From positions 1 to 5,373 of the forward strand of contig DYHM01000042.1 in assembly GCA_020724125.1 (NCBI GenBank): a stretch of 5,373 nucleotides of DNA. Reading direction: 5' to 3'. How positions within the stretch are numbered: position 1 is the stretch's first letter; each line of letters starts with the position of its first letter. Under the pieces are notes generated by a model. That model did not search any database, was not told where the DNA came from, and worked only from the letters and a program-made list of their open reading frames with translations. Both the position numbers and the translations under genes were made by a program. Shown piece after piece: positions 4,788 through 5,373 of this stretch. This DNA is from Patescibacteria group bacterium. GTDB taxonomy: Bacteria; Patescibacteriota; Minisyncoccia; Minisyncoccales; CG1-02-41-26.

Positions 4788-5373
4788 TTAAATTGATTCT
4801 TTTTCTTTCTCTTCTTTTTTCTCTTCTTTTTTTTCTTTAAATTCTTCGGGTTGAACAATAATGGTTATTATTTCCTCCGGGCCTTTCAGGATTTCCACTC
4901 CCTCCGGGATATTCAGATCTTTAACTTGAATTTTATCGCCAATATTCTTGAGCTTGCCGAGATCAACCTTAATATCCTTAGGCAAGTTTTGGGGTAAACT
5001 TTTTACCTCAATCGTCCGAAATTCTTTTAAAAGATTACCGCTTAATACCTTTTGAATTTCTTCTTCTTTTTCAAAAACCAAAGGAATGGCAACGGTAATT
5101 TTTTCGGTCTTTGACGGATGATAAAAATCAATATGTAAAATTTTTTCTATTAAAGGATCTTTGGTTATCTGGTGAATTAAAACCTCATAATTTTTTTTAT
5201 CTATCTCTAAAAGAATTAAGGAACTTTCCTCAACCTCCTGAAAAATTTTCTCAAACTCTTTTTCTGAAACTTCTAATGGAATATTTTCAATTTCTGGCCC
5301 ATACAAAATAGCCGGCAAAATTCCTTGTTTTCTTAAGATATTTGTTTTTCTGCCAAATTTTGTTCGCCTTTTT
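4788..5373 (-). CDS. rplY: 50S ribosomal protein bL25 (Ctc/TL5 type), 5' end outside the window
   Basis: bL25 binds 5S rRNA in the central protuberance. The frame stays open to the window edge, so 194 residues are visible and the start codon lies beyond position 5373. The first visible residues, KRRTKFGRKTNILRKQGI, followed by LPAILYG, are the classic N-terminus of the family. A TTG at 5318 is therefore an internal Leu codon, not the start. The N-terminal 5S-binding domain runs to about residue 85, including VLIHQITKDPL and HIDFYHP. The Ctc-type C-terminal beta domain follows (VAIPLVFE, LPQNLPKDIKVDLGKL, VEILKGPEEIITIIV). Thus it is the long two-domain form, not the short E. coli form. It ends in a Lys/Glu-rich tail (about 177-192) much like the extension on uS2 in this window. 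The secreted transglycosylase follows after 27 bases. Confidence 0.95.
   Translation of the reverse strand, partial: KRRTKFGRKTNILRKQGILPAILYGPEIENIPLEVSEKEFEKIFQEVEESSLILLEIDKKNYEVLIHQITKDPLIEKILHIDFYHPSKTEKITVAIPLVFEKEEEIQKVLSGNLLKEFRTIEVKSLPQNLPKDIKVDLGKLKNIGDKIQVKDLNIPEGVEILKGPEEIITIIVQPEEFKEKKEEKKEEKEKESI

Noticed and set aside
5111..5311. A 66-codon plus-strand frame opposite rplY
   Set aside because: It is antisense to clear bL25 coding sequence and has no family features.
5316..5318. TTG as the start of bL25
   Set aside because: The frame continues upstream to the window edge with typical bL25 N-terminal residues, so this codon is internal and the gene is cut by the edge.

Overview
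The window looks like a chromosomal segment of an AT-rich member of the Candidate Phyla Radiation (Patescibacteria), most likely a Parcubacteria-type genome. This is inferred from four things: a release factor 1 lacking domain 1, a coiled-coil protein fused to a lytic transglycosylase with a Cys-rich N-terminus, lysine/glutamate-rich extensions on ribosomal proteins, and AT-rich, repeat-laden intergenic spacers. TGA serves as a stop codon for rpmE and for the transglycosylase gene, which argues against the UGA=Gly code of Gracilibacteria and Absconditabacteria. No marker gene is present to place it more finely. Layout, left to right: a minus-strand block (16-1877) holds, in transcription order, rpsB (uS2), a possible 30-residue micro-ORF, and a divergent 3-hexulose-6-phosphate-synthase-like protein. 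A divergent spacer (1878-2065) contains a good sigma-70-type promoter facing right. The plus-strand pair rpmE (bL31) and prfA (RF1) follows, separated by a 226-base spacer with a GC-rich hairpin, an 18-bp tandem repeat and an orphan reading frame. A convergent boundary at about 3252-3272 carries a small hairpin. A second minus-strand block (3273-5373) contains rplY (bL25, 5' end cut by the window edge) followed 27 bases later by the secreted transglycosylase. Four of the six main genes belong to translation (uS2, bL31, RF1, bL25). The others are a cell-wall enzyme and a sugar-phosphate enzyme of uncertain substrate. I found no mobile element gene, CRISPR array, tRNA or rRNA, and no clear new multi-gene defence or metabolic system. 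The most interesting items are the domain-1-less RF1 with an RF2-like tryptophan in its switch loop, the HPS-like protein whose phosphate-binding residues are replaced and which carries an inserted segment, and two families of short intergenic repeats. One repeat family sits immediately before the start codons of two adjacent genes.
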